Shown piece after piece: positions 57,349-64,000 of a stretch of 64,000 nucleotides of DNA. The position numbers and the translations under genes were made by a program. The notes under the pieces were generated by a model that ran no database searches, had not been told where the DNA came from, and was given only the letters and a program-made list of their open reading frames with translations. The stretch comes from Salipiger profundus (GTDB lineage Bacteria > Pseudomonadota > Alphaproteobacteria > Rhodobacterales > Rhodobacteraceae): assembly GCF_001969385.1 (NCBI RefSeq), contig NZ_CP014796.1, positions 186,001 through 250,000 on the forward strand. Direction: 5' to 3'. Within the stretch, counting starts at the first letter, position 1; every line of letters begins with the position of its first letter.

Positions 57349-58342
57349 ACATGCCAATCAAGGCATATATATATCTTAATGATTCCGGTCACACTGCAAT
57401 CCGCTGGTGAAGGCACTGGCCAAACCGGATGTTGCTGGACGAAATCCGTTTTTAACCGGTTGGTCAGCGCAGCGTTCGGCCTGCGAGGGATTGCCCCCGA
57501 TGGCACGACCAGCATGTGATCGTGACGCAGCGGGAAGATCCAGCTCCTTGCTTTCAGGGAAAGTACAGCAGCCTTCAGCGTCTCGTTTTGGAGAAGAGAC
57601 TGCCCGGGGGCAAGTCACGGGGAAAAATGATCAGGCGGGCACACTGAGCCAGCCAAACGCTTCCCCCTTCTCTGGAAGGCTTCCGTGCACTTCACGGTGT
57701 CCATGGATCTTCTCGCGTTCAACCCGAGCGTCCTTCAGGCCCGCCCTCTATCATGTGCCTTGCGGACGCAGACTCCGCCGGCGAGGCCACGCTTTCGGCG
57801 GAAGAGTTCGAACGCGCTCCACCTCACCACGGTCACGCTCGGTCTCAACGACAGGTTTCAGGCGCTCGACGAAGACGGGAGTAGGTCGTCGAGCACGGAC
57901 GAGATGGCCGCGCCCGGGCATACGAGAGAGCGCATGCGCCGGTCCTGGGGTGGGAGCCAGGAGAACTTACGTCACGTAGCATTGTTGTCGCCGACTAAAG
58001 CCCGCCCGGATAGGCAGTCGCTGAGGCGGGAAGTGACAGGTTGTGCCATTTCGGGGAGTTGATGGCTGCCTTTCCGGTGCTGTGCAAGACCGGGCGGACG
58101 CCGGTGAAATGCGCATCCGCACGCCGCGGCGACCGGCGGAAACGTCGAGAAGGCTGCTCCCGGCCTTCTTGATGAACACTAGCGGCATCAAGTCCAGGAG
58201 GCTTTTCGTACCGACGTGGACTGCGTGCGCTGCAAACTGGCGGCCACCCCTTCACACCTCCTTGCAAGCGGGTTCACTTTTTCGGGAACCCTCCAGCGCT
58301 GGAAGGCCGTTGAGCCGACGAGACCTAACCTTGGAGGTGCCG
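57349..58342. other. About 1 kb without an intact gene, beside the tRNA pair
   Basis: Starts with an A/T-rich tract (AAGGCATATATATATCTTAA). Base composition and codon patterns differ from the core region. No reading frame looks like an intact gene; the only recognisable piece is a broken EF-hand sequence (57685-57905). I find no integrase, transposase or rRNA. It may be the decayed end of a genomic island. Confidence 0.6.
57685..57905 (+). pseudogene. Frameshifted EF-hand protein remnant (tentative)
   Basis: Two EF-hand-like loops lie in two different plus-strand frames: DADSAGEATLSAEEFE from about 57765 (frame of 57765) and LDEDGSRSSSTDE from about 57865 (frame shifted by one). In the second, Asp at loop positions 1 and 3 and Glu at 12 fit a calcium loop. 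A single frameshift between them would restore one protein. EF-hand proteins occur near copper modules in relatives. The identification rests on short motifs. Confidence 0.35.
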
Positions 58343-59182
58343 ATGACCTATTCCCGCTTCGCCCTCATGATCCTCACCTCGACGGTGATCATGTTCGGGC
58401 TGATGTATCTGAACACCTATGCGTTCGAGCATGTCTTCTACAGCGAGACCCGCGTCTATATGGCAATCGTCATGGGTGCGACCATGGCCTTCGTCATGCT
58501 TGCCTTCATGGCGTCAATGTACCCCAGCCGAGCGGTCAACATCGCCATCTTCGCCGGCAGCATCGTCGTCTTCGCCGGCGCGCTGTGGCTGGTGCGCAGC
58601 CAGGTGACCGTGAACGGCGCAAGCTACATGCGGGCGATGATCCCCCACCATTCGATCGCCATCATGACCTCGGAGCGCGCCGGCATCGATGACGCGAGGG
58701 TGCGCAAGCTCGCCGACAGCATCGCCACGGCCCAGAAGAAGGAGATCGCCGAGATGCGCGCGCTGATCGAGGATGTCTCCGCCGGAAACGTCGTGAGCGA
58801 AATTTACGAAGATCCGCCCGCGCAGGAGGGCACGCTGCAGGACGCGCTGAACAACACGCTCCTGTCGAAGCTCGATCCGGCACCGCTGACCCGTGAGGAG
58901 GCCGGGGAAGCCATGCCCGAGGGGAACACCTGTGCCTTCCGCCGGACCCGCACCGAAGACCCGGTGCTGATCGCCGCCGCCGATGGCAGCGCTGCCGTCA
59001 CCAAGCTCAACGGCATCATCCTGCCGCTGAACGGAGGAGAGGCCGATGGCAGCTACGCCACCGAGGGGCTCGAAATGGCGGTCGAACCGGTCGATGCGTC
59101 GCGGTCCGACAGCCATCTCACGTTCCGCCTCTCCCCTGGCCCCGAGGCGATCTATCGCGGCTTCTGGTCCTGCAGCGGCTGA
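58343..59182 (+). CDS. DUF305 membrane protein with an extra C-terminal domain
   Basis: A 279-residue protein. Three membrane helices (about 5-27, 38-60, 66-85) are followed by the DUF305 signature SYMRAMIPHHSIAIMTSERA (MIPHH at 99-103) and KEIAEMRALI, a helical domain often linked to copper or other metals. After about residue 170 an additional, mainly beta domain follows (LTREEAGEAMPEGNTCAFRR ... YRGFWSCSG) with two cysteines. In other Rhodobacteraceae similar C-terminal segments occur as a separate small gene, so this may be a fusion. The ATG follows GGAGGTGCCG. It opens the copper module. Confidence 0.82.
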   Translation: MTYSRFALMILTSTVIMFGLMYLNTYAFEHVFYSETRVYMAIVMGATMAFVMLAFMASMYPSRAVNIAIFAGSIVVFAGALWLVRSQVTVNGASYMRAMIPHHSIAIMTSERAGIDDARVRKLADSIATAQKKEIAEMRALIEDVSAGNVVSEIYEDPPAQEGTLQDALNNTLLSKLDPAPLTREEAGEAMPEGNTCAFRRTRTEDPVLIAAADGSAAVTKLNGIILPLNGGEADGSYATEGLEMAVEPVDASRSDSHLTFRLSPGPEAIYRGFWSCSG

Positions 59183-59431
59183 GCCTGCAAACCTGCTCCG
59201 GTCCTGCACGGACATTCGAGCCGTGAAGCAGACACCGGGCAGGTCCGGGGAACGAGGGCTGGCGGGCTTTGCCGCACCGGACAGCCCTCGTCATCGCCTG
59301 GTCTGCAGTGGTGCGCCGGTGCGGGCGTCCGGTGGTTTCCTGATGGCAGAAATTCGCCTGACATAAACGTGTTCCGATCCGACGACGCAAAGCACTTGCC
59401 CGGGTGAGCGCCAGATGCGTAATTCCTTCCC

Positions 59432-59815
59432 ATGCTGGGCAAGATTCGAGCCATTGTGATCTTCTGCGCCGTGACGCTTGTCACGGTCGGGATGTCTCTT
59501 GGCCCCGCAAATGCGGCAACGATGATTGCATGCGAGGCAGACGCGTCATCGGTGTCTCACCGTTCGTCGCTTCACTCGGATCATCACTCGGATCATCGCT
59601 CCCAGTTCATCCACGAGGCGCATGACGAGGTGAAAGCTTCGTTGGATCATCAGGCCGAGCACTGTTCGAGCCACGCGTGCGTCTTCGGGCTCTCGGAGAG
59701 CTCTCTCGCCCCGTCGGAGGGTTTGGCCGAGAAGCGTTTGGCCAGAGAGCCCTTTGCATCCTCGCTTGTGCCCCTCGCCAGCCCCGATGGGCTGCGGCGC
59801 CCTCCCCGCGCCTGA
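59432..59815 (+). CDS. Histidine-rich exported protein
   Basis: A 127-residue protein with a signal peptide (MLGKIRAIVIFCAVTLVTVG, cleavage near NAA/TM). The mature part is rich in His and Asp: SLHSDHHSDHRSQFIHEAHD, then HQAEHCSSHACVFG with two cysteines, a likely metal-binding zone; the tail is basic. Short His-rich proteins of this type accompany copper-resistance genes in alphaproteobacteria. No firm family; DUF2946-like is possible. Spacing of 249 bp before it suggests its own promoter. Confidence 0.7.
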   Translation: MLGKIRAIVIFCAVTLVTVGMSLGPANAATMIACEADASSVSHRSSLHSDHHSDHRSQFIHEAHDEVKASLDHQAEHCSSHACVFGLSESSLAPSEGLAEKRLAREPFASSLVPLASPDGLRRPPRA

Positions 59816-59884
59816 ACATCGTTTCTGAGACCGCGGCTCTCCTGGGCCGCGCAATGAAGATGTTCTGAACACGGGACCTATCCC

Positions 59885-60100
59885 ATGAAAATTCTGCATG
59901 CGGCTTTCTTGCCGCTGCTCGCTGCGGGCTGCGCGTCCGTGGCCGAGCTTGATGCCTCGCCGACGCTCGTCGCGGCGACAAATTCCGGCATGACGACACG
60001 CGTCGAGCCGGGTCCGACTGTCACCTACACACGTCATCCCATCGAAGAGCCCGGTGACTGGCGCGCTCTGAATGACGCCCAATCGGAGGAAAGCCGATGA
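59885..60100 (+). CDS. Small lipoprotein upstream of the TolC-family gene
   Basis: A 71-residue lipoprotein: MKILHAAFLPLLAAGC carries the lipobox (AAGC, Cys16), then a short mature part ending DWRALNDAQSEESR. Its stop overlaps the ATG of the TolC-family gene (ATGA at 60097-60100), so it is coupled to the efflux channel and could help its assembly. No named family seen. Confidence 0.75.
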   Translation: MKILHAAFLPLLAAGCASVAELDASPTLVAATNSGMTTRVEPGPTVTYTRHPIEEPGDWRALNDAQSEESR

Positions 60101-61509
60101 GGCGCGCGACACTTCCGGCACTCGGCGCTGTTCTGCTTCTCGCGGCATGCGGGGACGCAGCACTGCAACAAAGCGCCAGCGCTCCCCGCGCCGGGTTTGC
60201 CTCTGTAGAAGCCGGGAGCCGCAAGGCTCTGGGCGCCGCTCCCGCATGGCATCTCTCTGCCGCCGAGATCGAGGCAAACGCATCGCGCGTCCATGCGCTG
60301 ATCAACGGCAAGACGATCAGCGCGGACACGGCAGTACAGGTCGCACTCATCAACAACCGGGCGCTGCAAGCCAACTTCGCCGACCTCGGTCTTTCTTCCG
60401 CCGAGCTCTGGGAGGCGGCGATGGGGCCTGTCCCTTCGGTGGGCGTGTCGGTGTCGGGGCTGGCCGGCGATGTGTCCCGGTCTCTCGAAGCGACGCTGAT
60501 CAACTCGTTGCTCGACCTCGCGACAACACGCTCCCGGACCGAGATCGCAGCGATCCACTTCCGGCAGGCAGAGCTTGCCGCTCTTTCCGAAACCATCGCG
60601 CTCGCCATCGAGACCCGGCGTGCCTGGATCGAAGCTGTGGGGGCTTTCGAAGCCGCCGCTCTGATCGGTCGGGCGCAAGGGACCGCCGACGCCGCCTCGG
60701 AACTGGCCGCGCAACTCGGCCGGACTGGCGCGATGAGCAAGGCGGACCAGGCGCGGGAACATGCCTTTACCGCCGAGCTCGCGGGCGAGCGCACCGCGGC
60801 CAGACTCGAAGCGCAACTCGCCAAGGACCGTCTCCTGCGGCTCATGGGGCTATGGGGTAGCGGCACGACTGTCTATGTGCCGGACGCCCTGCCATCCCTG
60901 CCAGGCCGGCCCCGTGCCTCGGCGGATATCGAACGCATGGCCCTGACCAACCGCGTCGATCTGGCGGCAGGCAAGCTTGAACTTGAGGCCGTGGCTCTCG
61001 AATACAAGCTCAGTGGCGAGACGCGCATGGTATCGGATGTCGCGCTCGCCGCCGGGGTCGAGTTCGAGGAGGCGGAGGGCGAGACGGAGCGCACCCCCGT
61101 TCTGGAAGTGGATTTCGAGATCCCGCTCTACGATACCGGCCGCCTCGTCTCGAAGCGCGGACAAATGGCGTATCTGCAGGCCGCCAGCACCCTTGCGCAG
61201 ACCGCTGTCGATGCGCGGGCCGAAGCCCGCATGGCCTTTCGCGCGGTCACTGGGCGACACGCCGTTGCGCGCCATTGGCGGGACGAGGTCATGCCGCTCC
61301 GCAGGCAGATCGATGAAGAGGCCCTGCTGTCCTACAACGGCATGCTGACCTCGACGTTCGAGCTGCTCGAAGATGCGCGCGAAGGGCTCGATGCGCGTCT
61401 CTCAACCGCAGAAGCCAAGCGCGACTACTGGCTTGCCGAAACTGATGTCACCGCCGCGATCTGGGGGGGCGCCGTCGGCGCATCCTCCGAAGAGGAGGAC
61501 GAAGAATGA
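60097..61509 (+). CDS. TolC-family outer-membrane channel lipoprotein
   Basis: A 470-residue outer-membrane factor. MRRATLPALGAVLLLAAC has a lipobox (Cys18), so it is lipid-anchored as in CusC/OprM relatives. The two internal repeats of the TolC fold are visible: ALINNRALQANFADLGLSSA ... ALSETIALAIETRRAWIEAV and ALTNRVDLAAGKLELEAVAL ... AEAKRDYWLAETDVTAAIW. The C-terminus is acidic (SSEEEDEE). No RND pump or adaptor gene is in the window, so its partner may lie elsewhere. It overlaps the multicopper oxidase start by four bases. Confidence 0.88.
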   Translation: MRRATLPALGAVLLLAACGDAALQQSASAPRAGFASVEAGSRKALGAAPAWHLSAAEIEANASRVHALINGKTISADTAVQVALINNRALQANFADLGLSSAELWEAAMGPVPSVGVSVSGLAGDVSRSLEATLINSLLDLATTRSRTEIAAIHFRQAELAALSETIALAIETRRAWIEAVGAFEAAALIGRAQGTADAASELAAQLGRTGAMSKADQAREHAFTAELAGERTAARLEAQLAKDRLLRLMGLWGSGTTVYVPDALPSLPGRPRASADIERMALTNRVDLAAGKLELEAVALEYKLSGETRMVSDVALAAGVEFEEAEGETERTPVLEVDFEIPLYDTGRLVSKRGQMAYLQAASTLAQTAVDARAEARMAFRAVTGRHAVARHWRDEVMPLRRQIDEEALLSYNGMLTSTFELLEDAREGLDARLSTAEAKRDYWLAETDVTAAIWGGAVGASSEEEDEE

Positions 61510-62867
61510 TGAACCGCAGACAACTTCTGGGTGCCGGCATCGGCGCGGGGGCGACCCTCGCCTCGGCAGCGATGGCCCAAACGCGCTTTCGCGATCTGCC
61601 CGAGGCAGCGAGCACCGAGAGCCCCTATACCCAGGTGCCGGAGCGTCCGGGTGTCGGACCGGACTACAATCCGGTCGTCACCCTGAATGGCTGGTCCCTG
61701 CCGTTCCGGATGAACGGGAACGTCAAGGAATTCCATCTGGTTGCCGAGCCGGTGGAACGCATCATGGCCGACGGGATGATCGCGCGCCTGTGGGGCTACA
61801 ACGGTCAGTCCACCGGCCCCACGATCGAGGCCGTGGAAGGCGAACGGGTCCGCATCTACGTGACCAACCGGCTGCCCGAGCACACCTCGGTCCATTGGCA
61901 CGGGCTGATCCTGCCTTCCGGCATGGATGGCGTGGGCGGGCTCAGTCACCCGGGGATTCCGCCGGGCAAGACCTTCGTCTACGAGTTCGACCTCACGAAA
62001 TCCGGCACCTTCATGTACCACCCGCACGCCGACGAAATGGTGCAGATGGCGATGGGGATGATGGGGCTTTTCATCGTCCACCCGCGCAATCCCGAGTTCA
62101 TGCCCGTCGACAGGGATTTCGCATTCCTTCTGGCGGCCTACGACATCGATCCCGGGACCTATATCCCGCGCGTGGCCGAGATGACGGATTTCAATCTCTG
62201 GACCTTCAACAGCCGGATCTTCCCCGATATCGACCCGCTGGTCGCCGGGAAGGGCGACCGGGTGCGCGTGCGCGTGGGCAACCTCACGATGACCAACCAT
62301 CCGATCCACATGCATGGCTACGATTTCGAGGTCACCTGTACGGATGGCGGTTGGGTCCGTCCCGAAGCCCGCTGGCCCGAGGTGTCGATCGACATTCCCG
62401 TGGGGGCCATGCGCGCCTACGAATTCGACGCCGTGCATGAAGGGGACTGGGCCCTGCATTGCCACAAGTCGCACCACACCATGAACGCGATGGGGCATGA
62501 GCTTCCGACCGTCATCGGCGCCGACAAGCGACGGCTGACGGAAATGGTGCGACGCCAGCAGCCCGGCTACATGCCGATGGGCACTGCTGGCATGGCGGAC
62601 ATGGGCGAGATGTCCATGGAAATTCCCGAGAACACCATTCCCATGATGACCGGTTGGGGACCGCACGGGCCGCTCGAGATGGGAGGCATGTTCACCGTGA
62701 TGAAGGTACGCGAGGGGATCGAGGCAGGCGATTACAGCGATCCCGGCTGGTATGAGAATCCCCCCGGCACGCAGGCCTACGAATGGACCGGTGAACTTCC
62801 GGACCCCGCATCCAACACCAGCCCCGAGACCATCCTCACGCCGCGCGGCGGCACGAGGCAGGGCTGA
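61506..62867 (+). CDS. Multicopper oxidase (copper-resistance type)
   Basis: A 453-residue multicopper oxidase, probably oxidising Cu(I) in the periplasm. A twin-arginine-like NRRQLLGAG leads a signal region. The four copper clusters are intact: HWHG (His130, His132), HPHADE (His172, His174), HPIHMHG (His265, His268, His270) and HCHKSHHTMNAM (His318, Cys319, His320, His324, Met329). A Met-rich tail (YMPMGTAGMADMGEMSMEIP and PMMTG) may bind further Cu(I). The start overlaps the preceding stop (ATGATG). Cu-handling neighbours on both sides support the role. Confidence 0.93.
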   Translation: MMNRRQLLGAGIGAGATLASAAMAQTRFRDLPEAASTESPYTQVPERPGVGPDYNPVVTLNGWSLPFRMNGNVKEFHLVAEPVERIMADGMIARLWGYNGQSTGPTIEAVEGERVRIYVTNRLPEHTSVHWHGLILPSGMDGVGGLSHPGIPPGKTFVYEFDLTKSGTFMYHPHADEMVQMAMGMMGLFIVHPRNPEFMPVDRDFAFLLAAYDIDPGTYIPRVAEMTDFNLWTFNSRIFPDIDPLVAGKGDRVRVRVGNLTMTNHPIHMHGYDFEVTCTDGGWVRPEARWPEVSIDIPVGAMRAYEFDAVHEGDWALHCHKSHHTMNAMGHELPTVIGADKRRLTEMVRRQQPGYMPMGTAGMADMGEMSMEIPENTIPMMTGWGPHGPLEMGGMFTVMKVREGIEAGDYSDPGWYENPPGTQAYEWTGELPDPASNTSPETILTPRGGTRQG

Positions 62868-62896
62868 CCTATCCGAGCAAAGGAGTACCAAAGCTC

Positions 62897-63397
62897 ATGA
62901 AGAAAGCACTACTCACACTCGCGACCCTGCTCGCACCCACTTTTGCATCGGCGGCAGGGGAACACGCCGGTGGTCACGACGACGATCATGGCGCAATGAA
63001 TGGCCACGCGATGGCGCTTGGCGCGCCTGCCGAAGGCGAGCCCACTCGCACGGTCGAGATCGTGATGAACGAGGACTACGACGCGGACTCCGTCTACGTC
63101 TTCGACAAGAAGGCTCTCGAATTCGCCGCCGGCGAGACCGTGCGTCTGCACATCATCAACGCTGGCGAAGAAGTCCATGAGTTCGTCATGGACACCGCAG
63201 CCGCCAATGCCGAGCACAAGGAACTGATGGCGAAGTTCCCCGAGATGGAACACGACGATCCCAACTCCGTCCGCCTTGAGCCGGGCGAGGAGGCCGAGAT
63301 CCTCTGGACCTTCGGCGAACCCGGCACCTTCGAATTCGCATGCCTTCTGCCCGGCCATTACGAGGCCGGCATGCACGGCCCCCTGACAGTCAACTGA
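62897..63397 (+). CDS. Cupredoxin-type periplasmic copper protein
   Basis: A 166-residue blue-copper-like protein with a signal peptide (MKKALLTLATLLAPTFASAA) and a His-rich linker (HAGGHDDDHGAMNGHAM). The copper site is His94 (EEVHEFVMD), Cys149, His154 and Met159 (FACLLPGHYEAGMHG), i.e. a type 1 pattern. It may shuttle copper or electrons to the oxidase. It starts 29 bp after the multicopper oxidase stop and is 19 bp from the CusF-like gene, so the three are likely cotranscribed. Confidence 0.92.
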   Translation: MKKALLTLATLLAPTFASAAGEHAGGHDDDHGAMNGHAMALGAPAEGEPTRTVEIVMNEDYDADSVYVFDKKALEFAAGETVRLHIINAGEEVHEFVMDTAAANAEHKELMAKFPEMEHDDPNSVRLEPGEEAEILWTFGEPGTFEFACLLPGHYEAGMHGPLTVN

Positions 63398-63416
63398 TCC
63401 AAACGGAGACACCCCC

Positions 63417-63704
63417 ATGAAACTTCTTTCGATTGCAGCCGCACTCGTCCTCTCGGCGACCGCAGCTTTCGCCCAGGACGACGATGGCATGAGCACCGGC
63501 ACGGTGACCAAGGTCGACACCCAGTGGAACAAGGTCACCATCGATCACGGCCCCCTGGAAAACCTCGACATGCCCGCGATGAAGATGGTCTTCGTCGTAG
63601 CCGATGCCGCAATGCTGGACGGCTTGGCGGAAGGCACGGAAATCCGGTTCACCGCTGACCGGGTCAACGGCAAGCTGACCGTCACCGAGATGGAACAGCA
63701 GTGA
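63417..63704 (+). CDS. CusF-like periplasmic copper chaperone with Met in place of Trp
   Basis: A 95-residue exported protein: signal peptide MKLLSIAAALVLSATAAFAQ, then a small OB-fold domain: GTVTKVDTQWNKVTIDHGPL and NLDMPAMKMVFVVADAAML. This matches CusF except that the residue equal to CusF Trp44, which packs on the bound Cu(I), is Met52; His44, Met55 and Met57 are kept, so an all-Met/His site is expected. It ends at 63704; the next base begins the stop of the gene on the other strand. Confidence 0.9.
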   Translation: MKLLSIAAALVLSATAAFAQDDDGMSTGTVTKVDTQWNKVTIDHGPLENLDMPAMKMVFVVADAAMLDGLAEGTEIRFTADRVNGKLTVTEMEQQ

Positions 63705-64000
63705 TCACTCTCCCGCGCCGGCCTCCGTCGGCGCGGGGCCTTCCGTCACTCTGGAGGTCCGCGTTGCTTCGACCATTTCCTTGAGTTGATCGGTTTCGAC
63801 GAACCCGGGAACAAGCGCCTCGCCGGTGAAGAAGAAAGGCCCACCACTGCCCCCTAGCGCCTGCGTCAACCGCATCGAGGTTTCAATGTGCACGGCGACG
63901 TCCCGAGGATCGATATCCAGCCTTAGCCGATCCAAGCCCGGTCCGACCGCCTCGGCGACCCGCATGACAGAGGCTTCCTTCGCGCGCCCTTCGCCCCCCA
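63705..64000 (-). CDS. DsbA-family thiol-disulfide protein, C-terminal part (gene runs off the right edge)
   Basis: The visible 97 codons, open to the right edge, are the end of a DsbA-fold protein: AVGPGLDRLRLDIDPRDVAV, then LTQALGGSGGPFFFTGEALV with the cis-proline loop (GGP) and PGFVETDQLKEMVEATR. The CxxC active site would lie beyond 64000. An internal ATG at 63965 is not the start, since the open frame and the family pattern continue upstream. The last residues (EGPAPTEAGAGE) are not conserved. It abuts the CusF-like gene tail to tail with no spacer. Confidence 0.75.
   Translation of the reverse strand, partial: GGEGRAKEASVMRVAEAVGPGLDRLRLDIDPRDVAVHIETSMRLTQALGGSGGPFFFTGEALVPGFVETDQLKEMVEATRTSRVTEGPAPTEAGAGE

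Noticed and set aside
57285..57515. Minus-strand 76-residue frame ending GAGDEIRTHDPYLGKVMLYP
   Set aside because: This peptide is the antisense translation of the tRNA-Gly gene, a well-known spurious protein in databases.
57349..58342. Integrase or transposase gene next to the tRNA pair
   Set aside because: No frame shows tyrosine-recombinase or DDE motifs; the region looks degenerate.

Overview
The window is GC-rich DNA from an alphaproteobacterium of the Rhodobacterales (Rhodobacteraceae/Roseobacter group); I cannot fix the genus. Evidence: a SAM/SAH riboswitch ahead of metK (a class reported only from Rhodobacterales), the irr | fabA-fabB-fabI arrangement, a propionyl-CoA carboxylase/methylmalonyl-CoA mutase locus with a PccR-type regulator, and several Rhodobacteraceae-type small envelope proteins. 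Positions 1 to about 57.1 kb look like ordinary chromosomal core; 57.35 kb to the right edge looks like an acquired copper-handling island next to two tRNA-Gly genes.

Layout. 0-4 kb, minus strand: aroA, a small membrane protein, cmk, an aldo/keto reductase and the 5' end of rpsA, tightly packed with ATGA overlaps. 4-13 kb, minus strand: miaB, an OmpA-like protein, a related lipoprotein, phoH, ybeY, a CBS/CorC protein, lnt, metK (with riboswitch) and trmB. This is the conserved miaB-ybeZ-ybeY-ybeX-lnt envelope/translation cluster with two extra envelope genes inserted. 13-20 kb: a degenerate glycosyltransferase-like gene, a flavin reductase, irr divergent from fabA-fabB-fabI, then hisH and hisA with a DUF2147 gene between them. 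20-23 kb: a phosphodiesterase/nuclease, a TerB-DnaJ protein, a GNAT acetyltransferase and a glyoxalase-fold protein.

23-36 kb is the propionyl-CoA assimilation locus: methylmalonyl-CoA mutase, pccA, pccB, an MFS transporter and the regulator pccR, mixed with small lipoproteins and unknowns. TTTGCAAA-type boxes lie upstream of both pccB and pccR, and a 20-bp perfect palindrome with the same core lies upstream of the pyruvate carboxylase gene at 52.5 kb, suggesting that anaplerotic and propionyl-CoA carboxylation may share regulation. 36-57 kb: gatCA, an Excalibur-type lipoprotein, an AmiD-like amidase with a probable non-ATG start, a metallo-hydrolase, a glycosyltransferase, an Asp-box propeller protein, an O-acetylhomoserine sulfhydrylase, a SIMPL protein, a large protein that joins a GspL/PilM-like N-terminus to a PilP/GspC-like C-terminus, uvrD/pcrA, a Hint-domain protein, pyc, a rhodanese and a DUF4405 membrane protein.

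57.16-57.35 kb carries two tRNA-Gly(GCC) genes. Then comes about 1 kb of degenerate sequence with a broken EF-hand gene, followed by a copper module: DUF305 membrane protein, His-rich periplasmic protein, small lipoprotein, TolC-family channel, multicopper oxidase, cupredoxin, CusF-like chaperone, and the C-terminal part of a DsbA-family protein on the other strand. At least six copies of a hairpin-bearing intergenic repeat are scattered through the core region.
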